Shown: positions 1 through 11,873 of the stretch, one piece after another | How positions within the stretch are numbered: the stretch's first letter is position 1 | Layout of the letters: each line of letters begins with the position of its first letter | Assembly (NCBI GenBank): GCA_000277445.1 | Contig: AJWJ01000082.1 | Location: 1-61,067, forward strand | From: Polysphondylium violaceum | Taxonomy: Eukaryota; Evosea; Eumycetozoa; Dictyosteliales; Dictyosteliaceae | DNA length: 61,067 bases | Direction of reading: 5' to 3' | The notes under the pieces: generated by a model | Databases searched by the model: none | What the model was told of the DNA's origin: nothing | Seen by the model: the letters and a program-made list of their open reading frames with translations, nothing else | Program-made: the position numbers and the translations under genes

Positions 1-624
1 AAATAATTTAGAAGTATTATTGTGTTTTTTTTTTTTTCACATCAACCATTGCACAAAGCGTGCTCTCATTCACTCTCAGACCCCTCTCTAACAATTGATC
101 TGAGTAACGATCACAAATATTTTTTAAAAAAATTTTAAATTAATTTTTTTTTGTATTTTTTTTTATTATTATCTTTTTTTTCTATTTTGAATTGTAATAA
201 TATATTTGGTAGTGTTGATATATTAATATCTCTTTCTGTCAGATGATATGATTGATGAGACAACATAGTATAAATAAACATCAATGAGCTTGAGAAAACA
301 ACTACAATCGAGATATTTATTTTGTCAAATCAAAAGTACATCTACTCTGAGTACAATAATGCATCATAATGAATAAAAGATAGATAGAGATAATAGTATC
401 AAAGGAATAAGATAGATGCCACAAGAGAGATATCAGGCGGGATGAGTTAATTATAATAATAAAATAAGATATTTCTTTTTTTGCAAAGATTTTTCGACGA
501 ATGCCCTCAAAAACGGAAACAGTTAAAAAAAAAAACAAAATCACAAATTTGAGTCCAAAGTCTTTTGAGCCTATTTCATTGTTTTAATGATTTATATTGT
601 TTTATATTTGTATATAATAAATAA
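1..624. other. Left-edge intergenic region, upstream of ComC-like gene A
   Basis: No convincing gene is seen here. The DNA is very AT-rich with several T runs (for example 29-38 and 149-180), which is normal for dictyostelid upstream regions. It probably holds the promoter and 5' leader of the surface-protein gene starting at 625. The 75-codon minus-strand reading frame at 317-544 has no recognisable domain and a low-complexity composition, so I treat it as chance. Confidence 0.5.
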
Positions 625-3600
625 ATGACTTTTATGAAATCATTCTCGTTATTAATCATATGTTGTCTGATAATATCGACATGTAGTTCAATAGAGTTGA
701 TCAATTTAACACCAAAAGGACAAAATGATAGATATGCATTAGGAAGCACAAATACATGTACACTAAAATACACTCTCTTAGTCTCTGATCCTAGTGGTCT
801 TGTGCAGTTTGATCAAGTATATACAGGTGGAACTAGAAATGCAAATATAAATTCAACAACAACAGTGTATACTGTCACAACCGAGGGTATTCCACTCGGA
901 ACTACTGAAATACAATATTCAGTAACTGCAGGTGATAGTACGCAACAAACATTTAGTATTGAAAACTATAATTGTTTAGGTAAAAGTTCATTTTCTTTTA
1001 TTTTCTTTTCTTAATCCTCTATGCATTTCAAAAAATACTAATCAAAGGATATCATGTTTTTAAAAAAAAGCTTCACCTGTCGTAAAATTTTCATTCTTGC
1101 TTGATTTATCCCCTCTGAGTAAGCAATTTTACTTTAAAGTTCCCACCCTTACTTTAAAAAACACTCCAGATATTACAGTCTCTTGTACGAATGGAATTAT
1201 TTGCACCGTTAAACAAAAGTTATATAATATTTATGGTTTGGGTATAGAATATCCAATCACTTCTTTTTCAAGGAATTTTGAAATACAGGTTTCTTTTGAT
1301 GCTACTTCTCAAAGTGGTGGTTTGACACAAGCTGCACCTTTTTCTTCAATTACTCCTACCTTTGATAGTATTCAATCACTCCCGCCCACTGGTGCCAATT
1401 TAGGATTCTTTTCTTCTTATCTCCAATTCAGCAGTGAAAATCAAAATGAAACTCCCTTCTTTCTGACCAGTCAAGGAAAATATCCTATACCAATTTCGGG
1501 ATCACCATTGGGCCAAACAACCTATCTGAGAGAATTTATAAGCTACTCAAATCCAACAAACACTATTTACCTCGCAAAAGAGGACAATCCCGCTTCTACA
1601 GTCGCCCAATCTTCACCAATCTTGACCATAGTTCAAAATTTCCCTACCCAACCAGTAGGTGATATAGCGGCTAGAGAAACTGATCCAAATTGCTTTGTAA
1701 TTGATTACTCTGCAGCTATTCTCACAGCTCCTAGAACATCATATAGTATAACATTTACAAATAGAACTAGACCATTGGTGTGGCCATTTGGTTACGTATC
1801 CGGCACCAATCACACCACTTTGATGATGTCATTTTCATTTCCAATTGCAAATACCTCGTACAATACACTTTATTCTGTAACTCTTCTTTATACAGATAGT
1901 TATAACATATTCCTACACAATGGTAAGTGTAAAGTTTAATTATCAAGGTATAATATAGTTTGTTTCAAAAATCAATGAATATTAATCATCATAAATTTAT
2001 ATATACTCATAAAAGTTGATAATCAAGCACCATTTATTGAATCAATGGAGATGATACAGGTGCCAAACAAATTTGCTGTGCTACTTCGAATGCATATTAC
2101 AGATTCAACAGGGTTTCTATATTTAGCTCAATCAACATCAAAACTTTTATTGCTTACAAAGTCTGATTTAGTGTATGGTGATTTTTTTGATGGATGGTAT
2201 GAAAGATATATTGATCTCAAGAGATATGGTTATACTTCATCCTACAATTTATGTGATGTGTCAAATAATTGTGAAACCTATGAACAAGTGCCTGTTGCAA
2301 ACAGAGTCTATTTGTATCCTCCAATCATTCAACCACCAGTGTTCCCTACAGATTTCTACAAGAATACGATCACAAATATTAGTTTTGAAAAGAATAATAT
2401 CGATCTTACAAATCAATCTGTACAAAATACAATGTACATTACAATGTCAAATTCAATTCCCTCAATTCCCCCCGCCATTGCTCTTCCATTCTCTGCCGGT
2501 GATTCTGAAAATGATATTATGTATGATTTGGACTGGTTTACTGATGGCCAATGGAACTCTTCTTCAAATAGATTCGAGGTTCCATTTACTTTGCCAATGA
2601 ATATGTATACCAGTTCTGTAAGATATAGAGTTTCTTATTTAGACAATGTTTATGATGCAGATTATATTGAAACTTTTGTAAATCAAGTAACAGCAAGACT
2701 TTCTGTAGCCTCCAATAATGCAGATGTATTGGGTCCTGTTATTACTTCTATGACTGCATTCCCATCAACTACCGTTTCCATTGAAACCAGCGAAACAATA
2801 CAGGCTGGTTTTGATATTACTATTTCAGATGATCTTAATGGATTTAGAAATGGAAACATTACATTGGTCAATAGTTATGGAGTCGAGTATTTCTATGAAT
2901 TCCTCTTGAAAAATGCGACAAACACACTCTCTGCAAAGGAACATGTTTTTAGATTTGCTTTCTTTGTGGACGCAAATTGTCTGGCCACAACCTACTCTAT
3001 AAAGAAGCTTTACCTTTTTGATAATGCCGGATTGATGTCGACCTATGGAGTTGATGATTCAAGAAAAGCATTATACACTTTTGACTTTAATCAAATTCCC
3101 ACCGTCTCTGTATCTTGCAATTATGTCCATCCGCCAGATGATAGCCCACCTCTATTGAAAAGTTTATCAGCTCCAGCTACCTTGGATGTCTCAGACAGTA
3201 GCAGACTAGTAAACATTCAACTTGTTGTCCAAGATGTAGGTTCTGGTATAAATCTAAATATAAATCCAACTGTTTATCTCCAAGGATTGGGTTTTGATAT
3301 GGTGGAATGTAAAACCTCACTCATCAACTCCAACAAAACAACCTCCACATATAGATGCTCTACTAGTGTTCCATTTTTATTTGGTTATCCAGAAGGTATT
3401 TTCTTGTCAGTATATGGAATTGTTGATAATCATTCAAACTATCGAGGTTATTCGACAAGTTTACTAAAGGATTCTAGTCTCCAATCTAGAATCCCAACCT
3501 ATAAAATTGCTGGTATCATTCCACCAATCATTGCATCAACATCTAGTATTGGAAAAGATGGTGGAGTTTTATCAATTTATGGTAATGGTTTTAGTCTTAC

Positions 3601-4852
3601 AGATCAAAGTTTCGTTCAAATAGATTTATTGGATGGACAAGGTTACAAACCCGTTTTACAAACATTTAATGGTTCTAGTTTATTAGTTGTAAATATATTT
3701 GACAAATTATTTAGTCCTTTCAAGATTAAAGTATTGGCAAATAGCTTGAAATCAAATGAATATATAGTAAAACCAATAGGCTATGTAGATTCATCTAGTA
3801 GTAGTGATAGTAGTGATAGTAGTGATAGTAATGTTGATAGTAGTGTTGATAGTAGCGATGAAAATGAATCATGTATAAATAATTGTGGTGGACCAGAGAG
3901 GGGTATTTGTACTACAAAAGGTTGTAAATGTAATACAGGATGGATTGGAGTAGATTGTATGAGTAAAGTGGCCCCAATTGATCTACCAAAAACTAATACT
4001 ACAAATCCTAGTGTTGATATTATATTAAATAATTCAAATATCAAATTCAAAGGATCAGTCTCTATTATATCTTTGGTTGAGAGATCAAACACTGATCAAA
4101 TTGTAAACGAGTATCCTATCGATACATGGGCACACTCTAACGAAATTATAGATGGCATAGAAAACAATCACTATGCCAAAATATTGGTCAACAAAAACGA
4201 TCAATCCTATGTAAATTTAAATGTAACAACTCAATTCTTTGGCCAAGATAGAAATATAACTTTTGCAGGTATGGCTTATCTTATGAATCAAAACACAATG
4301 AAGTTCTCTATCAACATTACCAAATACACATTCACCAGTCAAACAAACTACCTCCAAGTGGTAATGGCAGCATCGATGAGTGCTGACACTGGTGATTCTA
4401 TTTGCTCTGAACAATTTTATGGTTCGCTGTCAAATTCAGAGTACTTTAAACTTCAAGTCGATGACACTAGTCTATATGGCAAATTTATAAAAAGAGCAAT
4501 CATTGACAAGAGAATAGAAACAATTACCAACACTTTTCTCAACGACACCATGATCACCAAGCCAAAGGAATCGAGCACATTGATTGGCATCAATGTAAGA
4601 TACTATCAACAATCTGTTCAATTGGACCCAGATTTCTCTATGCTTGTGGAAATCTCTAAAGCATCCAAAACTTGTAGTGCCAAGGACAAGGCTGGCTTAA
4701 CAACAGCTCAATTGGCCGGTATCATAGTTGCAGCCTCTGTAGTATTCATTGGCCTCGCAATCGTTGGAGGCTTTTTCTTGTTTAAAAGATTCAAATACTC
4801 TGCACCCATTTTAAAGATGCGAAACTTGGGCAAAAAGAACAACAGCGCATAG
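625..4852 (+). CDS. ComC-like type I membrane glycoprotein A (TIG + EGF + supersandwich domain)
   Basis: Three exons by splice phase: 625-979, 1071-1922 and 2016-4852 (introns of 90 and 93 bp, both phase 1), giving about 1347 aa. A signal peptide spans residues 1-22 (MTFMKSFSLLIICCLIISTC). A long extracellular part rich in N-glycosylation sites follows. An IPT/TIG-like segment lies near residues 900-990, a Ser-Asp linker follows, then an EGF-like module with six cysteines near 1020-1052. The next region matches the ComC supersandwich domain in its sequence pattern (SVISLVERSN, FSINITKYTF, VVMAASMS). One transmembrane helix lies near 1300-1325 with a short basic tail. The family acts at the cell surface; D. 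discoideum ComC is needed for cell-cell communication in development. A specific ligand cannot be inferred. A full paralogue lies at 49723-53882 on the other strand. The stop is only 25 bp from the stop of the convergent neighbour. Confidence 0.85.
3796..3851 (+). repeat. AGTGAT/AGTGTT microsatellite encoding a Ser-Asp linker
   Basis: Tandem AGTAGTGAT-type units encode a Ser/Asp-rich linker just before the EGF-like module of ComC-like protein A. The paralogue at 49723-53882 has a Ser/Glu/His-rich linker of different sequence at the same position. The linker is therefore conserved in place but not in sequence. Confidence 0.8.
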
Positions 4853-4877
4853 ATAAATAAAATCAAACAACAACAAG
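4853..4877. terminator. 25-bp convergent 3' gap with AATAAA signal
   Basis: Only 25 bp separate the stop codons of ComC-like A (+) and the SPX-EXS gene (-). A consensus AATAAA lies at 4856-4861 on the plus strand, 4 bp after the first stop. The two 3' UTRs must overlap, because neither can end inside the gap with a normal signal-to-cleavage distance. Confidence 0.6.
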
Positions 4878-7222
4878 TTATTTCTTTTTATTAAACTTAT
4901 TTTTAATCTTTTCAATGATACTGATGGAATAATATTGTTTTGAAGATTTCTTCCAAATACTAAATTCATCGTCTTGGAATGTAGAGATTGAGTTGTGAGG
5001 CTCTTTAAAGTGAGTGTTTGAGATGGGGAGAATGGTATTTGGTTGAGGAACCTTGGGTATCTCGCTATTCCATGGGGCATCGCTGAAATCAAATGCATGG
5101 AATTGAATTGAATTACAAATGTGTTCATTCTCGACTCTAAATATACTCCAACTAAAACGTCTAAACAACTCAATGGTGGCAAAAATGGTGACAAACAACT
5201 CGTTGTTGATGCCAATATTGATTTCTATGGGTGTGATGGTGAGAGTCCAGGCAAATCTAAGAATCAAGTTGCTAAACAATATATAGTAATAGCTCCATAG
5301 ATGTTTTTTGTACATGAGAGAGTGTCTCAACAAAGGTCTGGGGGTGCCCAACCACATAAAGCCCCAATCTACGACAACGTCCCAACAATACATGTAAATG
5401 GTTGCCAAAATAAAACATATGCACCACAAGATTCTGGCGGGGGTCCAGGCCTCATAGTTTTGGTAGTTTCCATTGAGGGCCGAAAAGAGAACCACTGAAA
5501 AACCGACGGCATACTTGCTTGCATTGCCAATGTGTATTTTGTTGCCAGTCTCTCTGTAACGTATGATACACTGCATGAATCTCCAAAGTAGCGGAAGGCC
5601 TGAAATAATTGGTAAAGCGATCGAGTTTACCTTATTACATCGTTGACCATCGTTTCTCTCCCAATCACCAGTGATGAAATAGCAGGCGGTGTATTCCCAA
5701 TCAAAGATGGTCTTTACCATCGATGTCAACACATCGCCCAAATAGAGTGCTCTAAACTTGGTACTGCCAAATGGTGTCATGAGCACATTGCCAAGTGTGA
5801 CAAACAACAGCATTCTAGACTTTCTATGAAAGAATCTAAAGGGGAAAAAGACAACAATCAAAAAGAAAACCACCAGGGCGAGGGGATACACCTGTGCCGG
5901 TATGTTGCCAATTCTAAAATTGCCCATAATCGTACCGCAAAACAACAAAAACGTTGTGAGCCAGATGGCCGTGAGGAAAGAGGCCGTCTTCCAAATACGT
6001 CGATGACATACCGATGTACGAGGATCCAAGCCAAATATTAAAATATAGTTTACACGTGCACGATCCCAAATATACACATTGAATCCCCAAAACCATGCGG
6101 CAAGAATGGGTAGTGCCACACCTCTAAATATAGGAATCGTTGATACAAATCTACTCCAATCAGGCTGACCTACCGTTGGCGATGTAAATAGTATAATGAT
6201 GAATATTAAAATTGCGAAACTAATACCAATGGCAAATCCCAATTTCAACATATGATAGGTCACTGTAGTTGATTCACCAACTGGCGATAGCTTCTTTTTA
6301 GCCAATTCTATTTTATCAATTTTAAATATTTTACAATACAATAACTGTAGTTTATATTATTAATATCTATATCTATATCTACATCTACATCTACACATCT
6401 ATACACATACCTCTATATCTTCTTTCATGTTTCTCCAAACTTTTGATTGATAAAATAATTGACTCTCTATTCTTTCTTTTTGATCTTCTTTAAGACAAGT
6501 GCCTGCTAATCTATCATACTTTTTAAATATTTTAAAGAAACCTGTGAAATTCAAGGTAACATAGTTTTCAACCATTGTTAAACCTTTGTATAATTCCAAA
6601 AAACCTCTTTGTAATGTTTTCAATACTTTTGGGCTTGGATTATTATCTTTTAATATCTAGATTTATAGTATATTAGTAAAAAATGACCATAGCCGCCCTG
6701 ACAATTATTGCTATGAGTACATACAATTGAACAATGTTCGGTGAGTTTGTTGTAATGTAAAATTAAATCTTTTTCTGTAGTAGAAAAGAAATCGTTTATC
6801 TTTTTAAGTTCTTCATCTATTTTAGCCATAAACATCTTTTCTCTTTGAATTGGTGTAAAGTTATTATTATTATTATTATCATTACTACTACTACCATTGC
6901 TACCATTTATCGATTGGAAACTGCCATGACTATTGTTGTTATTGTTATTATTTATATCCACTCTATCCATTAAAGGTGTTTTTTCATCATAATCACCGAC
7001 ACTATCAGATTGTAAATGCTGTTCTGGTAGTTGTTCTTGTGGATCACCATCGTTTGGATTAAGAGTACCATTTAATTTCAAATGCATTAACTCTCTCTCC
7101 TCTCTACTCCTAAATTGAGATTGAAATAAAAATCTAAGATATTTTTTCAATTTTCCATAGGCAATATATTTGTTCTTCCATTCTGATACACATTCATATC
7201 GAAGTTTTTTACCAAACTTCAT
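4878..7222 (-). CDS. SPX-EXS domain phosphate exporter, XPR1/SYG1 family
   Basis: Three exons, all phase 0: 7222-6725, 6656-6411 and 6344-4878, giving about 736 aa. The N-terminus opens as a typical SPX domain (MKFGKKLRYECVSEW, then YIAYGKLKKYL) and exon 2 carries the SPX core (LNFTGFFKIFKKYDR). SPX domains bind inositol pyrophosphates and sense phosphate status. An Asn/Ser-rich insert sits inside the SPX part at about residues 90-125. Exon 3 holds several membrane helices and the EXS domain with the family pattern RVNYILIFGLDPRT near its start. XPR1 proteins export inorganic phosphate across the plasma membrane or endomembranes. The family is clear; the substrate follows from the family only. 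The intron at 6345-6410 carries short ATCTAT and ATCTAC repeats. Confidence 0.92.
6363..6400. repeat. ATCTAT/ATCTAC hexamer repeat in an intron
   Basis: About six imperfect hexamer units (ATCTAT, then ATCTAC) fill most of the 66-bp intron between exons 2 and 3 of the SPX-EXS gene. It is a short microsatellite that leaves the donor and acceptor intact. Confidence 0.7.
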
Positions 7223-8066
7223 TTTCGTTTACCTATTCTCTTGTAATCTATCTGTTCTCTTGACTATTCTCTTCACTATTCTACTGCTGTGCTTTCAAAT
7301 CTAAACCTATCGAAAGAAATTCTAACTAAAACATATATGTATATATAAACCTATAACCAATGTTTTATAGATAGTATAAAAGGACTAATAACACACGCAA
7401 TTGCGATCACCTATGATCAATAAATAAACAAAGAAATAAGTAGTTCTGTCGGGATTAAAACTTATCAAGCTGGGGATTTCTAATTTTTTTTTTTTTTAGC
7501 TTGAAAAAATAAAATTAAATTTTAAAAAAAAATAAATCTGTTTTTTCCTGTTTGGTAATAATGTGTCACTGAAAAAGTATGGATATTTAAAAAAGTATAA
7601 ATATAATAGAGATAAAACACAAAACACTATCTTTTTCTTTTTTTTTTTTTGCACCACTATTACAAAAGTGTAAATTTAGCCAAATTGAAGTGTGTATCTC
7701 TACACCCAAAATATTTTTCATTTTTTTTTTATTTATTTTTTTTTTCATTTTTTTTTTTTGCAATTTTATTTACGAAAAATTTGTGATCCTTGATGACATT
7801 TGACCAGGCGCATGGCCCCAAAAGGGTGTTGGGGTGTGAATTTAGCTCGGAAAAAAGTGCAACTTGACACAGAATGGCACCCCAATGCTTGAGATAAAAA
7901 TTAATAGCAATATTCCTATAACCAACTACAGATCGTGTTATCTAAAAGATGAAAAGATATAAATGTTGACATATCTATGATTGAGAGTGACATTATGAAT
8001 ATTCCTTTTAGGGGTTGTGATAAGGAGATGAAGATGATGATGATGTATACTAAAGTAAAAAGTTTA
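7223..8066. promoter_or_regulatory. Intergenic region upstream of the SPX-EXS gene
   Basis: This holds 844 bp between the start of the SPX-EXS gene and the stop of the CAP-domain gene, both on the minus strand. It contains T-rich runs around 7480-7500, 7630-7650 and 7720-7760, and a more GC-rich patch near 7805-7850. No reading frame or RNA gene is recognised. It presumably contains the SPX-EXS promoter; no specific operator can be named. Confidence 0.45.
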
Positions 8067-9743
8067 TTATTTTGAATTTGCAAATAATTGAGTTAAATAC
8101 CAATTTCCGTTAGTCCCTTGATAAACTCCGATTGCACAGACATTGAAGTTTCCCACCAGGTTTTTTCTATGACCTGGTGAATTTATCCATCCATCGACAG
8201 CAGTTTTGGCAACTGTAGCATCACTGTTATTCATAGCTACATTTTCAGCAGCATTTGTAAATTGAAATGGATATCGTTTAATTCTATCATCGAATCCATC
8301 ATGTCCAAATGGAACTTTACCATCTGCCATATCTATCAACAACAAATTATTAGTATTTATTATTATATTATCATAACAGACACTACATACTTTTACTATG
8401 TTCTACACCAATTAAATAAATTGGTTGATTCCAAATCATGGGAGGTAATTTTAATGACCTTCTAAATTCATTTGAATACTCCAATGCTTGTCTTCCTATG
8501 TATTCGGGATTTCTACTAGTATTGCTAATACTATGTATATTATTTGATTTTTGATTCGATGGTATGGTGGTTTGGATTGATTGAGAATATAGCTTTTCAT
8601 TCTTTTCGTTTTTTCTCATTTTCTCAATATCTGAAATACCAAAAAATTGTTGATTATTTAATCTATGTATGGTGTGATAACAATATATTAATATTCTATC
8701 TCTCTATTTATCATTATGATCCCATAGTATTTAAATTAGATAAAATAATTACTTGTTTTTTCTATAGTCTGTGTGCTGTTTAGATCGAATTTGAAGCATT
8801 TGTTGTTTTAAATTGGCTGATGCTCCATAATCGAAATTTGATCGACCATTTTGAAATGGTTCATTATTATTCATATTATTATTATTATTATTGTTATTAC
8901 TAATATTAGTATTTGATATTGGATGTGAATTGTTGGTATTGTTTGATGCATTGTTTTTAAACGTATTTGTTGTTGTAGTGGTAGTCGTTGTTTTTGGCTT
9001 ATCATTATTAGTATATGATAATGGGAGTGAGTTTTTGGTATTACTATTGCTTAAGCTATTATTTGATGCATTGTTTCTAAAAGTATTACTATTGGTGGTG
9101 ATCTTTGTATTTAAAGGTTTATCATTAATATTATTGTTTATATTATTGTTATAGGATAATGGATGTGAGTTTTTCATACTATTATTATATGTCGTATTGG
9201 TTGTAGAGCTAGTGGTGGTGGTGGTTGTAGTTTTGTTTGTTGTCATAAAGGATTCATCATTATTATTAGTATCATCTTGTTCATTATCATCATTATTCAT
9301 AGAGTTTATAATCTCATCATCTTTATCAAAACTATATTTCGGATCACCATAGTCATTATTATCATTACTACTATTACTATTACTATTTAACCTTTTCTCA
9401 TGAACATTGGCCAATAAATTACGTTTTGTCATTGTATTTACTTCTCTCCTAGTTGTTTTTTAGGCTGAAATCGTTTCTTTATTGGTGGTGGAGGAGGTGG
9501 TGTTTTTGTAACTTTTGGCGATGGTGATGATGATTTATTTGTACTAGCTGTATCATTGCTAACATTGTCATCATCATAGTTTAATAATCTAGATCTATTG
9601 ATAGGCCCATTGCTATTCGATTTACTGGATCTATTATTATTGTTATGTTGTTGTTGTTGTGAGGCTATATTCCTATTACTAAGACTCTTACTATCACCAT
9701 CACTATCATCCAAATCAATTACAATTGGATTGTTTTTACTCAT
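8067..9743 (-). CDS. CAP/SCP-domain protein with Asn-rich N-terminus and SUMO-interaction-like motif
   Basis: The last two exons are clear: 8391 back from about 8630, and 8332-8067, joined in phase 1. They encode a compact CAP (SCP/PR-1) domain with ALEYSNEFR near the start, HSKNMADGKVPFGHDGF across the junction, AENVA, then INSPGHRKNLVG and CAIGVYQ. Upstream, in the same orientation, lie an Asn/Thr-rich reading frame (9432-8749) and another (9743-9438) beginning MSKNNPIVIDLDDSDGDSKS. These are probably one gene. The joins are uncertain: the first needs either a 50-nt intron or one extra A in the A6 run near 9455-9463, and the second needs the donor at 8752 with a non-obvious acceptor. CAP proteins are usually secreted, but no signal peptide is seen at either candidate start. 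It could instead be two genes, with the CAP part starting at 8619. Confidence 0.6.
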
Positions 9744-10178
9744 TTTAGTACTAAAATGATATTGATTGTGGTGACGTTGCCAAAAGAAATCAGAGTTAGT
9801 CCTACTACTTTTTTTGAGAAATTCCCTTTTTTATAATTATTTCTTTATTTTTTCCCACACATAACAATTGTCAATAAAATATGATGCAATTCCCAATTTT
9901 TATAAAACACACGCCTGGGGAATAAGACAAATGAAAGAAATCAAGAGATGATGACACTATACTCGATAGATTTTAATACAAAGAGATAGTAACGTTGAGA
10001 AAATTAATAGAAAAACATTTTCTTTTTCATTTTCATTGTGGTGTGTGCTGAAGGGAAAAAAAAAAAAAAAAAAAAATAGAAAAAAAAAACGAAAAACTAG
10101 CGATTATAAAAGTTGTTCTGTTCATTTGTGATAGTTATTATATATAGAAATAGATATCTTTAAACATACACACACAAA
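9744..10178. promoter_or_regulatory. Divergent intergenic region, CAP-domain gene and ArgRS
   Basis: This 435-bp divergent spacer separates the minus-strand CAP-domain gene from arginyl-tRNA synthetase. It contains T-rich stretches near 9825-9855 and a 21-nt A run at 10056-10076, about 100 bp before the ArgRS start. No other gene is seen. Confidence 0.5.
10056..10076. repeat. A21 homopolymer in the ArgRS upstream region
   Basis: An uninterrupted 21-nt A run lies about 100 bp upstream of the ArgRS start. Such runs are common in dictyostelid promoters. It may exclude nucleosomes, but nothing in the sequence proves this. Confidence 0.85.
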
Positions 10179-11873
10179 ATGTTTCAAGAAGAAATCTCTA
10201 AGCAATTAGCAGGCATCACTGAAATTGATGCTAGCAAGATTTTAGAATGCGTAGAGTCTACAAAGAACAAAGAGATTGCAGATTTTGCAGTGCCTGTGCC
10301 AAAGTTGAATAAATTTAAAAAACTCGTAGGCAAGCCAGACGAATTGGCCGCACAATTTGCCAGCAAGATCCAACTTAACGACCTCATCAAAGACGTCAGT
10401 GTCTCGGGCACCTATCTCAACTTTAAAATCAATCGTATGGTTCAAGTTCAAAACATCTTGAAGGAGGTCATTGAAAAGAAGGAAAAGTACGGTTTCACCA
10501 ACCAAGGTCAAGGTAAAAAGATTATCGTTGAATTCTCTTCACCAAACATTGCCAAGCCTTTCCATGCCGGTCATTTACGTTCGACCATCATTGGTAACTT
10601 TATGGTGCAATTATTCACAAACAACGGCTACCAAGTCGTGTCGATGAACTATCTCGGCGATTGGGGCAAACAATACGGTCTTTTGGCCATTGGTTTTGAA
10701 AAGCACGGAAATGAACAAAGCCTCCTCGAGGATCCAATCAAGCATTTGTTTGAGGTCTATGTAAAGATCAACGAAGAAGCCGAAGCCGACCCAACCATTC
10801 ACGACAAGGCTCGTGCCTACTTTAAGAAAATGGAAGACGGTGACGAAGAAGCTTTGGGCGTATGGAAACGTTTCCGTGATCTCTCTATCGAGAAATACAA
10901 GGGCATCTACAAGCGTCTCAACGTGTCCTTTGACATCTACTCTGGCGAGTCTTTGGTCAGCGACGGTATGATTGTCGAGTATGACAAACTTGAAAAGATG
11001 GGTCTCATTGAAGACTCTGAGGGCGCTAAAGTCATCGACTTGTCCAAGCAAAAGTTGGGCAAAGTGTTGGTCAAGAAATCCGATGGCAGTACCTTGTACA
11101 TCACTCGTGATATCGCCGCCGCCTTTGAACGTAAGGTCAACATTGGCTTTGATCACATGTACTATGTCGTCGCCTCTCAACAAGACCATCACTTCCGTCA
11201 ATTGTTTGCCATTTTGGAAAAGATGAACTATGACTGGAAAAAGGACTGCACCCATATCAACTATGGTCTCGTCAAGGGTATGTCTACTCGTAAGGGTACT
11301 GTCGTATTCTTGGAGGATATTCTCAACGAAACCAAGAGAAAGATGTTAAAGACCATGCAAAAGAATCCAGAAAAGTTTGCCGAGATTGAAAATCCAGAGG
11401 AAGTCGCCGACATTGTCGGTCTCTCTGCCGTCGTCATTCAAGATTTCAACGCCAAACGTAATAAAGATTATGATTTCAACTGGAAACGTATGTTGACTTC
11501 CGAAGGTGACACTGGACCCTACTTGCAATACGCCCACGCTCGTCTCTCTAGCATTGAGCGTAAATCTGGCGTCGAGTTCAATCCAAATGCTGATTTATCA
11601 TTACTCGTTGAACCACAAGCCTTTGACTTGGCCATTGCCGTCGGTAGATTCCCAGAAGTCATTCAAACCACTCTCAACAATCTCGAACCATCCACTCTTA
11701 CCACTTATCTTTTCGAACTCTGCCGTGCCTTCTCTTCTGCCTATGCTGAATTAACTGTCAAAGGTCAAGAGAAAAACGTTGCCGAAGCTCGTCTTGCTCT
11801 TTTCGTTGCCGCTAAACAAGTTTTAAATACTTCATTAAAGATTTTAGGTTTAGTTCCATTGGAAAGAATGTAA
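10179..11873 (+). CDS. argS: Arginyl-tRNA synthetase, probably cytosolic
   Basis: Single exon, 564 aa. This class I synthetase charges tRNA-Arg with arginine. The HIGH-type signature is FHAGHLRS at about residues 128-135 and the KMSKS-type loop is MSTRKG near 368. The C-terminal DALR anticodon-binding region follows (PYLQYAHARL, then LFELCRAFSSAYAEL) and the protein ends LGLVPLERM. No mitochondrial presequence is seen at the N-terminus, so a cytosolic role is likely. Codon use differs from the neighbours: many codons end in C (GCC, ATC, CTC, AAG for Lys). In dictyostelids this marks strongly expressed genes. The same bias creates a long antisense reading frame (10611-11255) that I reject as a gene. 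Confidence 0.97.
   Translation: MFQEEISKQLAGITEIDASKILECVESTKNKEIADFAVPVPKLNKFKKLVGKPDELAAQFASKIQLNDLIKDVSVSGTYLNFKINRMVQVQNILKEVIEKKEKYGFTNQGQGKKIIVEFSSPNIAKPFHAGHLRSTIIGNFMVQLFTNNGYQVVSMNYLGDWGKQYGLLAIGFEKHGNEQSLLEDPIKHLFEVYVKINEEAEADPTIHDKARAYFKKMEDGDEEALGVWKRFRDLSIEKYKGIYKRLNVSFDIYSGESLVSDGMIVEYDKLEKMGLIEDSEGAKVIDLSKQKLGKVLVKKSDGSTLYITRDIAAAFERKVNIGFDHMYYVVASQQDHHFRQLFAILEKMNYDWKKDCTHINYGLVKGMSTRKGTVVFLEDILNETKRKMLKTMQKNPEKFAEIENPEEVADIVGLSAVVIQDFNAKRNKDYDFNWKRMLTSEGDTGPYLQYAHARLSSIERKSGVEFNPNADLSLLVEPQAFDLAIAVGRFPEVIQTTLNNLEPSTLTTYLFELCRAFSSAYAELTVKGQEKNVAEARLALFVAAKQVLNTSLKILGLVPLERM

Noticed and set aside
5643-6041. 132-codon plus-strand frame inside the SPX-EXS gene
   Set aside because: Antisense shadow of the EXS domain exon, with no recognisable features.
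7800-7860. GC-richer patch as a possible small RNA gene
   Set aside because: No tRNA-like boxes, no dictyostelid class I RNA end motif and no clear stem; composition alone is not enough.
8891-9374. Hydrophobic Val/Leu-rich plus-strand frame suggesting a membrane protein
   Set aside because: It is the complement of Asn/Thr codon runs in the minus-strand gene; such complements always look like Val/Leu helices.
10611-11255. 214-codon antisense frame within the ArgRS gene
   Set aside because: It is a shadow of the C-ending codon bias of ArgRS; the sense strand encodes a complete, conserved synthetase and the antisense protein has no domain.
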